Shown: positions 17,086-24,647, numbered from the stretch's first letter. The stretch is DNA of 64,000 nt from Vibrio gazogenes (GCF_023920225.1 NZ_CP092587.1:620001-684000), one strand, 5' to 3'. The notes: generated by a model not told the origin, from the sequence alone. Numbers and translations: made by a program.

Positions 17086-17901
17086 ATGAGTGTTATCAAT
17101 CATCAATATAAATATCGGCTAAAGCCAAAATTTGGCCGGGTTTATATCGGGATAATCATGGCTTTGGCGACCGCTTTTCAAGTCAGTGCTGACACCATCA
17201 CATATCCGAATGGGGCGCATGTTGCGGTTCATCTGTCGTATGATGATGGACTGTCATCTCAGTTGGATCATGCGATTCCCACGCTCGATGAATACAATAT
17301 CAAAGGCTCTTTTTATCTGTTACCGGGTTCAGCAACGCTCAATAATGAACGCCAGGTTGAAGTGTGGAAGAAAGCAGCGCAGAACGGCCACGAACTGGGT
17401 AATCATACGGTGTTTCATCCCTGTTCATCTAAAGGCCCTGAGCGGAGTTGGGTCAAACCTTACGCATCTCTGGAGCAGCGAACACCGGAATGGATGGCGG
17501 CTGAAGTGAAAATGGCGAATACGTTCCTGTTTTTACTCGACGGCCAAAAACGTCGTACGTTCACACCACCATGTTTTGAGACCATGACGGGGAGTGGTGA
17601 TTATTTGTCGGCCGTCCGGCCGCTGGTCGCCGGGGTATATGGGCGCACATTACCCAAGCCGGAAGAAGTTTTCTGGTCTGCCCATAACGTCTCTGGTCAA
17701 CAGCTCATCAATTATATTAAACGTTCGGCCACGAATCCACGGACTAAAATTATCGGCATTAAATTTCATGGTGTCGGTGGTGATTATTTATCCGTCAGTG
17801 ACGAAGCGCATCACGAATTGGTGCAATATCTGGCGAAGCATCATGATCAATATTGGGTAACAACTTATAAAAATATTGTTGATTATATTCATCAACAGTA
17901 A
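17086..17901 (+). CDS. Secreted polysaccharide deacetylase (NodB/CE4 domain)
   Basis: A 271-residue exported protein: N-terminal hydrophobic segment (VYIGIIMALATAFQVSA) then a CE4 domain. Motif 1 is VHLSYDDGLSSQ (catalytic and metal Asp), motif 2 is GHELGNHTVFHPC (H-x3-H metal ligands), and IKFHGVGG is the late His-containing motif. It should remove acetyl groups from GlcNAc-like residues of the polymer in the periplasm or outside. ATG 17086, spaced from GGAAGTG at 17073, is preferred to ATG 17071. It is the last gene of the first unit; a hairpin follows. Confidence 0.88.
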   Translation: MSVINHQYKYRLKPKFGRVYIGIIMALATAFQVSADTITYPNGAHVAVHLSYDDGLSSQLDHAIPTLDEYNIKGSFYLLPGSATLNNERQVEVWKKAAQNGHELGNHTVFHPCSSKGPERSWVKPYASLEQRTPEWMAAEVKMANTFLFLLDGQKRRTFTPPCFETMTGSGDYLSAVRPLVAGVYGRTLPKPEEVFWSAHNVSGQQLINYIKRSATNPRTKIIGIKFHGVGGDYLSVSDEAHHELVQYLAKHHDQYWVTTYKNIVDYIHQQ

Positions 17902-17940
17902 TCCTTTCCCTCGATATGTATTCTTTTTTATCGGCTATCG

Positions 17941-17985
17941 AAGACTCATTGAACAGGCTGTGGTGCGATTGATGAGTCTTATTTA
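17941..17985 (+). terminator. Hairpin after the first EPS unit, possible terminator
   Basis: Perfect 9-bp stem AAGACTCAT (17941-17949) / ATGAGTCTT (17972-17980) with a 22-base loop, followed by ATTTAT. The following T-run is short, so termination would be partial at best. It falls 40 bases after the deacetylase stop and separates the two EPS gene blocks. Confidence 0.5.
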
Positions 17986-18005
17986 TGATTATTTCAGCTT
18001 ATATT

Positions 18006-18022
18006 TGTCTCATTATTGATAT
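18006..18022 (+). promoter_or_regulatory. 17-bp motif shared with the first EPS control region
   Basis: TGTCTCATTATTGATAT here is identical to 2512-2528. Both copies lie in AT-rich DNA upstream of an EPS gene block, on the same strand. The rest of this gap (17986-18182) is AT-rich and holds no open frame of note. A regulator-binding role is inference. Confidence 0.35.
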
Positions 18023-18182
18023 TAAGGTTAGTTCCTAATTCAATTACCTTGTTTGCACTGCCGCCTAACCCTATAGTTTGCCTTATCGAATGAATATAAT
18101 AAATTTATCAACAGATGGGTTGTTATATTTATTATCGGATGAGATCGCCATGATTAAATTGGCATAACAACGGGTAATAGTG

Positions 18183-18680
18183 ATGAAACGCAAAGGATTG
18201 GTAGTGAATATTTTATGGAGTGTCGGATTGGCATTCTCCGTAATGGCCGCACCGGATGACGGGACGACGCAGACTGATACCGTTTCAGCGGCTGCCGCTT
18301 CTGGTGAACAAGCGCGAATCGGGCAACAGGTGGAACAGCTGTTTGCTGATCATGCCCCGCTCGACGTGGTTCGTCTCATGGCTGAGGAAAATCCACTTGA
18401 TGCACCGATGGTACTTCAGGCCGTGTATCGTAAAGCACCAAATGTTTCTCTTGAGAGCCTCGTGTTAGCAGCGTTTAATGCAGCGCCTGAAGCTGCGTTG
18501 GCAATTGCATCAATGGCACTCGATTTGGGGTTAGATGCGACGCTTTTACCGGAACTTGCCATTGTCGCTAATATTGACCCGACAACTATTGCCCAAGCAA
18601 CCGCAGCGGGGCCTGCCGAAACACAATCCGAATCAATCATCAGGCGTCACTCCCGGGGAAGTGGTATTTCTCCAAGTTAA
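18183..18680 (+). CDS. Small secreted alanine-rich protein of the EPS locus, function unknown
   Basis: I do not recognise this 165-residue protein. A signal peptide is clear (GLVVNILWSVGLAFSVMA, cut before APDDG). The mature part is acidic, alanine/leucine-rich and probably all-helical, with recurring A-x-x-AP turns (VYRKAPNVSLESLVLAAFNA, APEAALAIASMALDLGLDA). The final residues change character to a basic, Gly/Ser tail, IIRRHSRGSGISPS. It begins the second EPS block and precedes a ligase-like gene by 85 bases. ATG 18183 is chosen over GTG 18180. No enzymatic motif was found. Confidence 0.7.
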   Translation: MKRKGLVVNILWSVGLAFSVMAAPDDGTTQTDTVSAAAASGEQARIGQQVEQLFADHAPLDVVRLMAEENPLDAPMVLQAVYRKAPNVSLESLVLAAFNAAPEAALAIASMALDLGLDATLLPELAIVANIDPTTIAQATAAGPAETQSESIIRRHSRGSGISPS

Positions 18681-18765
18681 TATCGGGTCATGATGTGCAG
18701 CCGTAACTTCCTTACTTACCGTCAGAATTCAGAATTAAGGACGTGAACCTTGAGAGAGGAAGATC

Positions 18766-20172
18766 GTGACTCATAGTGAACGTTGGTGCTGGTATTCTTT
18801 ATTGCTCATGTTGATCTGGCTGCCGATTCCACTTGGCAGCCACCGGATGTGGTCATGGTCGATATTTGAGATCTGGATATCTTGTCAGACGCTGTTGCTC
18901 AGTGCGTCTTTGTGGCACCAATTCCCTTGGCAGAAAATCAGAAAATTTGTCTGGTTGCTGGCACCGCTGAGTCTTTTTCAGTGTTGGATTGCGATTCAGG
19001 CAATTCCATTACCGGTTGAGGTACTCAGTATCATTGCACCGGATGTGGCTCAGGTTTATCGTCAGGTCGGTGCGGACGTCGGGAGTCTTTCCTATGATCG
19101 CTATGCGACATTGACAGGGTTGATGAAAGGGATCGCCTATACGTTATTTGCGTTCAATGCAGTCGTTCTGATCCATTCCGTCAAACGTGTAAAAACCGTG
19201 CTGTATGCGCTGGTTATCAGCGGGACTTTCCAATCATTTTATGGCGTCTTGACCGTATTATTAAATAGCCATCAAAGCTGGTTCTTTGGTTTGCCGCAAG
19301 GTCATCGGGCGACGGGAACCTTCTTGTATTTCAACCACTTTGCCAACTATCTGGTGATGTGTCTGTGTCTGGGGATCGGCCTGATTGTCTCACAATTACA
19401 TCAGACTGAATCCGGGTCGTGGCATGTGCGTATCAGGCGGTGGTTCAGTGCAGTGATGTCCGCCAAAATGATGATCCGTTTGTGTCTGATTGTGATGGTT
19501 ATTGCTTTGATCATGACACGTTCTCGAATGGGCAATGCGGTTTTCTTCTCCGTGATCGCGTGTGGCGGTGTCATTGCTCTTTGTTTTTATAAAAGAAGAC
19601 CGAGAGCGTTAACGGCATTAATCATCTCCATGATGATCATTGATACATTTCTGGTGGGGACGTTGTTTGGTATCGATAAGGTCAAGCAGCGTATCGAAGC
19701 CACTTCCATTGAAACCGAGACTCGCGATCAGGCGGTGCAGTGGAGTCTGGATATCATTCGGGATTATCCGTTGACCGGCACGGGGTTAGGGAGCTTTTAC
19801 TCTACCTTCCCGCACTACACGCACTACAATATCGGCTATTACAACTATGCCCATAATGACTATGTCCAATTCGCTGCTGAGGCGGGGATCCCGGCGGTTG
19901 TACTGTTAAGTTTACCGATACTGGTCGCATTGTGGTTTTGTTTCAATGTGATCAGAACCAGGCATAGCAAAACGTTAAAAGGCACCGCGTTAGGATGCCT
20001 GATGGGAATTTTGGCCATGATGGCGCAGATTAGCGTCGATTTCCATCTACAGGCGCCCGCGAACGCGGTGACATTTATTTTAATTCTCGTGTTGTCCGGC
20101 TGTGTGAGACAGATTCAAGTTCGTCCGGAAAGTCATCCGGTTGCCGTTGACCATTTGTTGTTGAAAAACTAA
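18766..20172 (+). CDS. O-antigen ligase/polymerase-like membrane protein
   Basis: A 468-residue membrane protein with about eleven helices. It has the Wzy_C-family core: FYGVLTVLL, ATGTFLYFNHFANYLVMCL, MTRSRMGNAVFFSVIACGG and, in the periplasmic loop, DQAVQWSLDIIRDYPLTGTG followed by LGSFYSTFPHY and YAHNDYVQFAAEAGIPAV (the HNDYvq..aE.G block). It may be the true polymerase, a ligase, or act on a second polymer; the locus already has a family member at 8443. GTG 18766 is preceded by GAGAGGAAGA at 18753-18762. The end of the gene enters a repeat tract. Confidence 0.85.
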   Translation: MTHSERWCWYSLLLMLIWLPIPLGSHRMWSWSIFEIWISCQTLLLSASLWHQFPWQKIRKFVWLLAPLSLFQCWIAIQAIPLPVEVLSIIAPDVAQVYRQVGADVGSLSYDRYATLTGLMKGIAYTLFAFNAVVLIHSVKRVKTVLYALVISGTFQSFYGVLTVLLNSHQSWFFGLPQGHRATGTFLYFNHFANYLVMCLCLGIGLIVSQLHQTESGSWHVRIRRWFSAVMSAKMMIRLCLIVMVIALIMTRSRMGNAVFFSVIACGGVIALCFYKRRPRALTALIISMMIIDTFLVGTLFGIDKVKQRIEATSIETETRDQAVQWSLDIIRDYPLTGTGLGSFYSTFPHYTHYNIGYYNYAHNDYVQFAAEAGIPAVVLLSLPILVALWFCFNVIRTRHSKTLKGTALGCLMGILAMMAQISVDFHLQAPANAVTFILILVLSGCVRQIQVRPESHPVAVDHLLLKN

Positions 20173-20276
20173 TTGCTGAAACTTTTCGTTGAAAATTAGT
20201 TGTTGAAAACTAGTCATTGAAAAATTTTCTGTTAAAAACTTTTCGTTGAAAAAATGTCCAGTGAAAAACTGACTGT
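20161..20276. repeat. Degenerate tandem repeats of a TTGAAAA-type unit
   Basis: Starting over the last codons of the ligase-like gene, the words TTGAAAAACTAA, CTGAAACTTTTCG, TTGAAAATTAG, TTGAAAACTAG, TTGAAAAATTTTCTG, TTAAAAACTTTTCG, TTGAAAAAATG and GTGAAAAACTGACTG follow each other with 11-19 base spacing. The copies are imperfect, suggesting an older expansion than the other duplications in the locus. Confidence 0.75.
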
Positions 20277-20545
20277 TTGAACGTTGTGATTTTATTAGAT
20301 AACGGAGAGAACAGCCGAGAATTTGTTTTATTTATAAGAATGACACGATAAAAATTTTTATTTATTTAGCGCTGAACAAGAACTTTCATGGAATTGACGT
20401 CTACGCGCTCAATCTATGGATTAATCCTGCAAGTCGTTCAGGATACGATAAATATGACGCTTGACCTGGGTCGTAAGTTATTTTTTCTGAAATTGTTTGT
20501 CGGAGTGAATAGGACGTCAGTACGATTAAGATATCGGGGAATAAA
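20277..20545 (+). other. Non-coding gap ahead of the porin gene
   Basis: These 269 bases hold no convincing gene. They are the likely promoter and leader region of the porin gene. GACGTCTACG (20397) and GACGTCAGTACG (20513) share the palindrome GACGTC, 115 bases apart; a third GACGTC lies at 21571 ahead of the DUF2057 gene. I see no clear terminator or promoter pair. Confidence 0.4.
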
Positions 20546-21502
20546 ATGAAAAAGACATTAATTGCTTTAGCAGTGGTAAGCAGCGCTTCGGTAGCTCATG
20601 CTGCGGAAATATATTCACTGGATGGTGTTACCGTTGATTTATCCGGTGAGGTGGATATGCAGTATTATAAATCTCAGGATAAAAGTCAGCATTCTGAATG
20701 GAATGTGAACGAAGCGAAGTTTGGCTTTGATATGACTTATGAAATGACCGAGGATCTGGTTGTTGGCTCACATATGGATGTTGACGCCAATGATGAAGAA
20801 GACAATGGTTCGGTCAGACGCGGTGATGTATATGGCAAGATCATCTACCTTCAGTCACATACGATTAGTTTTGGTGCGCAACCAACGATTCTGGATGACG
20901 CCGGGATCGGGGATGACTATGAATTCGGTTTTACCTCCTTCGTTGAAAGTGCGAAAAATGAAGGGGATCAGGTCATTAAATATAAATATGACGGCGGCGA
21001 AATGTTCTATGGCGGGCTGGCATATTTAGAAAATAAGAATAATACCAGTGGCAGTAACGATGATTATCAGCTCGATGGCAATTTAGGCGCAAGAGTAGAA
21101 GATTTTGACTTTACCATTTTCCTTGCACGTGCCCAGAAGAATGAGATGGATATCAGTACCTACGATCTGGAAGTCCGCTATCTGTATGGTGACTGGCAGT
21201 TGGCCACAACATACGGCATCTCTTCGACAGAGCAGGAAAATGCATCCGATCGGGATAAATCAACGTATGGTTTGACCGTGAGCTATAGCGATGGTGGTCG
21301 GTTGGAATATGCTGCCGGATGGGCGGTTGTTGAAACAGATCATAGCATCAGTAACGCGGTACCAAACGGTGATGTTAATGATTTCTATGTCAATGTGACT
21401 TATGCTTTGTCAAATGATGTCGCGCTCTATGCCGAAGTCGGTTTGACCGATGCAAATGATCAAGAAACGGGTTATGTCATCGGTATGGATACGACGTTTT
21501 GA
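20546..21502 (+). CDS. Outer-membrane porin-like beta-barrel of the EPS locus
   Basis: A 318-residue protein with signal peptide MKKTLIALAVVSSASVAHA, then alternating strands typical of the general porin superfamily (VTVDLSGEVDMQYY, AKFGFDMTYEM, YLQSHTISFGAQP, YDLEVRYLYGDWQLATTYG, YGLTVSYSDGG) and a C-terminal phenylalanine (GYVIGMDTTF), the barrel-assembly signature. Loops are acidic and Asn-rich. It resembles OmpU-type porins but is embedded in the EPS locus. Because the OPX protein lacks its own pore helix, this barrel is a candidate outer-membrane conduit; an ordinary porin is the alternative. Own promoter likely in the upstream gap. Confidence 0.85.
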   Translation: MKKTLIALAVVSSASVAHAAEIYSLDGVTVDLSGEVDMQYYKSQDKSQHSEWNVNEAKFGFDMTYEMTEDLVVGSHMDVDANDEEDNGSVRRGDVYGKIIYLQSHTISFGAQPTILDDAGIGDDYEFGFTSFVESAKNEGDQVIKYKYDGGEMFYGGLAYLENKNNTSGSNDDYQLDGNLGARVEDFDFTIFLARAQKNEMDISTYDLEVRYLYGDWQLATTYGISSTEQENASDRDKSTYGLTVSYSDGGRLEYAAGWAVVETDHSISNAVPNGDVNDFYVNVTYALSNDVALYAEVGLTDANDQETGYVIGMDTTF

Positions 21503-21579
21503 TGATGTCGGTATGGTGGCTCGATTGATCGAGTCGCTGCAAATTCATGAATACATAAACATCATCTAAGGACGTCATT

Positions 21580-22257
21580 TTGAAACGCATTGTATCTATT
21601 TTAGGCGTGCTCGCCGGGAGCTTTTCTTGCGCGACACTGGCAGCAGAATTGACCTTGCCGAGGAGTGTTGAGTTATTGGCTCTCGATGGTCAGAAAGTTG
21701 CGCATACAGCGGTGCTTCAACTGCCGGAAGGGAAGCATCAGTTCGTGTTTCGGTATGAAGAATCACTACGTTTCGGCTCTCGTAAGAAGAAATATCAGTC
21801 AATGCCTTTGATTGTTTCAATCCCATTTTCCGATTCAGCGCAGATGGCGCTACGCCATTCTCGTTTGCGGGACTATTCTGCCGCGGAGTCGGCATTTAAG
21901 AATGGCACCGTCGCATGGCAATTATCAAACTCGCAGGGCAAGCTCACGGAGCTTCATCCGGTTGAACTACCCGGTAACCCTGGCTTTTTGCCTTATCAGA
22001 ATATTGAGGCTGCCATTGGACGCTATAATCGCCAGCATGGTATTCCGATGTCATCTGGCAGTGCGTCGGTGCGAGCCGAGCAGGGGGCTGCGACGCCCAA
22101 ACAGCAAAAAACGATGAATCCGCGTCAAACCGTCGTTCCTGAACCATCAGATGCTCAATACACAGGTGATTTTGTGCCCCGGATTCAGGCTTGGTATTTA
22201 CATGCAACGGATGCAGAACGTAAAGCTTTACTCAAATGGATGATTGAGCAGCAATAA
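21580..22257 (+). CDS. DUF2057 (YccT/CsgI-like) exported protein
   Basis: A 225-residue protein with a signal peptide (KRIVSILGVLAGSFSCATLA, then AELTLPRSVELLALDG). HQFVFRYEESLRFGSRKKKY with SMPLIVSIPF is the DUF2057 hallmark (q.v.rye......r....y.s.P...tf). In enterobacteria the family member YccT (CsgI) acts outside the membrane and interferes with curli assembly; any role in this EPS locus is unknown. The start codon is TTG at 21580, backed by AAGGA at 21568-21572 with 7-base spacing. The C-terminal third (QQKTMNPRQTV.. to the stop) is a polar linker followed by an amphipathic helix. The phosphatase gene starts 19 bases on. Confidence 0.85.
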   Translation: MKRIVSILGVLAGSFSCATLAAELTLPRSVELLALDGQKVAHTAVLQLPEGKHQFVFRYEESLRFGSRKKKYQSMPLIVSIPFSDSAQMALRHSRLRDYSAAESAFKNGTVAWQLSNSQGKLTELHPVELPGNPGFLPYQNIEAAIGRYNRQHGIPMSSGSASVRAEQGAATPKQQKTMNPRQTVVPEPSDAQYTGDFVPRIQAWYLHATDAERKALLKWMIEQQ

Positions 22258-22276
22258 CGTTTTGAAGAGATGCCCC

Positions 22277-22723
22277 ATGTTTGAAAACATTCTCGTGATT
22301 TGTGCAGGGAATATCTGCCGTTCTCCTTATGCTGCCGGGCGACTTCAGTGTCTTATACCTTCTCATACGGTGCACTCTGCCGGATTGCTCACTGAGAACA
22401 GTGGGCTTATCGGTGCTTCGGCTGCCCCAGAGGTGCAAGTCATTGCCCACTCATTGGGGATCGATCTGACCGCTCATCAGGCTCGGCAAATTAACACTGC
22501 CATGGTCGATGGCTGTGATTTGATTTTAGCAATGAACCAAAATCAGATTGATATGCTGAGCCGAATGTTTCCGAAAGCACGCCATAAAACGATGCTTTTC
22601 GGCCATTGGATTGGTGTCAGTCAGATTGACGATCCTTATCAGAAATCCTCCGCAGTTTTTCAACAGGTATATGCTGTTCTTGATCGTGCGGCGCAAGCTT
22701 GGGCTGATAAGCTCGGTCAGTAA
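22277..22723 (+). CDS. Low-molecular-weight protein tyrosine phosphatase (Wzb-like)
   Basis: A 148-residue phosphatase. The P-loop ILVICAGNICRSPYAAG carries the CX5R catalytic motif (Cys and Arg), and IDDPYQKSS supplies the general-acid Asp-Pro motif. In EPS systems this enzyme dephosphorylates the tyrosine-rich tail of Wzc, and cycling between the two states is needed for polymer assembly. Here it is 15 kb from the kinase gene, rather than adjacent to it as in E. coli wza-wzb-wzc. ATG 22277 follows GAAGAGAT; the longer frame from 22244 is not preferred. Confidence 0.93.
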   Translation: MFENILVICAGNICRSPYAAGRLQCLIPSHTVHSAGLLTENSGLIGASAAPEVQVIAHSLGIDLTAHQARQINTAMVDGCDLILAMNQNQIDMLSRMFPKARHKTMLFGHWIGVSQIDDPYQKSSAVFQQVYAVLDRAAQAWADKLGQ

Positions 22724-23078
22724 GCTGTTCCTTCCAGGAGACTACACAGATTAATTGTTTTTCGCCTATACGGTTAGTCTGTGCCATATTTATGAACATG
22801 TAGCATAATAAAATCCCCCTATCTTTTGTCATGCTTCCCAAAATAAGAAGGCTAAACATATATATACAGCAACCTTACTTTTCTCTGTTATTTCAAATTG
22901 TTTTGCCATGCATGATTGCGCCTGACGAATGAATGAAGTTACTTATTGAAATTAAATGGATTTGTCTTGGTGTTTTTATTCGGTCATTTTCGCTGAAACG
23001 GCACCGGAAGTAACTCGGGGATTCTCCCCGGTTCATGATGAATGAAATAGTCTGTTTAATAGTGAGGGAGAGAAAAAT
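22724..23078 (+). other. Non-coding gap with a hairpin ahead of the deacetylase-like gene
   Basis: These 355 AT-rich bases hold no gene. Near the end is a perfect stem-loop, CGGGGA (23016-23021), loop TTC, TCCCCG (23025-23030), 49 bases upstream of the next start and lacking a following T-run. It may be an operator or a leader structure rather than a terminator. GTGAGGGAGAG at 23062-23072 serves as the ribosome-binding region of the next gene. Confidence 0.5.
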
Positions 23079-24647
23079 ATGAAGTTGGCTAGGTGGCTTT
23101 TATCTTTACATCACCGACTCTACGGTGGTTTGTTAATGATGTGTTTGGCCGTGGTTGCTGTCACGGTTCAGGCCAGTGAGGTTGAAACAACGAATCTGCC
23201 CACACCACAATTGCTGGAAAGTTTCGATTCTATGACGGGATGGTCCGTCAATCGCGGGGGCGTCTTCCAACAGGTCTGCCCGGTCACGGAAGGACAGGGC
23301 GCAATGGCTGTTCTCGGTAAGGGGGAGGAGCTGTCTCATGCTATTGCTCAGAAGACATTACAGACGCCGGTCAATTCAAATGATATGGGCGTGATTGCTT
23401 TTGCGGTGCGTAAGGTTTTACCGCGCGTGACGAGCAATTTGAATGTCAGATTTAGCACGGCTGGTGGTTCGTACACTGGTGTCAATTATCATCTCAATGT
23501 GGCTAACTTGAACTCGAATGCACCATTGAAAACGTATTGGGTTGTGTTTCACCAATCAGAAGATCCATTGTTGTCACAAGCGGTTGATGTGACAAAAGTT
23601 CGGGTCAGTTCGCCGTCTCGTAATGCACCTTATTTGATCAACAATGAAATTGATTCACTTTATGTGAATGCGAAAGGTCAACCGACAGTCGTGATCGGGT
23701 TTGATGATGGGGAAGATACGATAGTAAGCACTGCCTATCCCTATATGACCCAGCATGGCTTGGTCGGTACAATCTATGTTCCGACCCAGCAGGTTGGTTG
23801 GGTAAATCGACTGACTTGGGAGCAAATTTCAATGTTGTCGGATGCCGGTTGGGCGATCAGTGTGGATGGTTCACCGGATGATACACCGATGACCGATGCT
23901 GCGGATATCGACACTGCGGTTGCCAACGCGATTTCCGCGTGGGATGAATTGAAACAGCATGGGCTTGATTCCGAAGCGATGTTCCATCTGTGCTATCCCG
24001 GTGGAAAATTTTTCGATACATCTGTTCGACCGATTCAGGTGACATCCATGATGTCGGATGGTTCGAACGTAGTGATGCTGGATAACCACTATCCGATCCA
24101 TGTCGGGATGCGCGTCTATGGGTCGAATATTCCCAAGAATACCTATGTGATTAACGGCGGTGGGGAATCCGTTGCTTCGGTCACTTTGTCTCAAAAAATT
24201 CCGCCACAGAATTTACCTGCCATGTTTAATGATGAATCTGGGGCATTTTATTTAGATAAGCTTCCGGCAGCATTACATAAAGCCGGATTTAAATCAGGAC
24301 GAATTACCGTCGGCGGCGATATGTATACCCGGTTTGGTTTTGGCGGCAGAGAGATGACGACCATTGGTCAAGGTGTCTCTTACATGACATTTAACCAGTT
24401 TTCCCCATTACTGGAGCAAGTCGTTCTGCGCGGCACCACGATAGAAACTTATTTTCATCGGATTGTGCCTGATCCGGTGGAAGGCTGGACGCCGGATACA
24501 CCGAATCCGGGGATCAATGTTTATGAGTCATTTTTCAAAGCTTATATTGATGCCGTTGCTGAAAAGGTTCAGGCCGGAGAGCTGGTTGTGCTGACCAAGC
24601 CACAGTGGTACGAGCGGGATATTGATAAGACGGTTCCTGAACCCTAA
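23079..24647 (+). CDS. Large secreted deacetylase-like protein with a degenerate CE4 site
   Basis: A 522-residue exported protein (signal segment LYGGLLMMCLAVVAVTVQAS). The first 190 mature residues look like a beta-sandwich (ESFDSMTGWSVNRGGVF, GVNYHLNVANLN). A NodB-like domain follows: motif 1 VVIGFDDGEDT is intact, and HLCYPGGKF matches the family's YPgG block. The expected H-S-x2-H of motif 2 reads AGWAISVDGSPD, so both metal-binding His are missing. About 60 extra residues (SNVVMLDNHYPIHVGMRVYG.. VTLSQKIPPQ) interrupt the domain after YPGG. It may bind the polymer or act differently. It is the last gene of the EPS locus. Confidence 0.75.
   Translation: MKLARWLLSLHHRLYGGLLMMCLAVVAVTVQASEVETTNLPTPQLLESFDSMTGWSVNRGGVFQQVCPVTEGQGAMAVLGKGEELSHAIAQKTLQTPVNSNDMGVIAFAVRKVLPRVTSNLNVRFSTAGGSYTGVNYHLNVANLNSNAPLKTYWVVFHQSEDPLLSQAVDVTKVRVSSPSRNAPYLINNEIDSLYVNAKGQPTVVIGFDDGEDTIVSTAYPYMTQHGLVGTIYVPTQQVGWVNRLTWEQISMLSDAGWAISVDGSPDDTPMTDAADIDTAVANAISAWDELKQHGLDSEAMFHLCYPGGKFFDTSVRPIQVTSMMSDGSNVVMLDNHYPIHVGMRVYGSNIPKNTYVINGGGESVASVTLSQKIPPQNLPAMFNDESGAFYLDKLPAALHKAGFKSGRITVGGDMYTRFGFGGREMTTIGQGVSYMTFNQFSPLLEQVVLRGTTIETYFHRIVPDPVEGWTPDTPNPGINVYESFFKAYIDAVAEKVQAGELVVLTKPQWYERDIDKTVPEP

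Noticed and set aside
20161..20276. CRISPR-like or phase-variable array
   Set aside because: The units are 11-19 bases, imperfect and without spacers; no cas genes are present, so this is a degenerate tandem tract.
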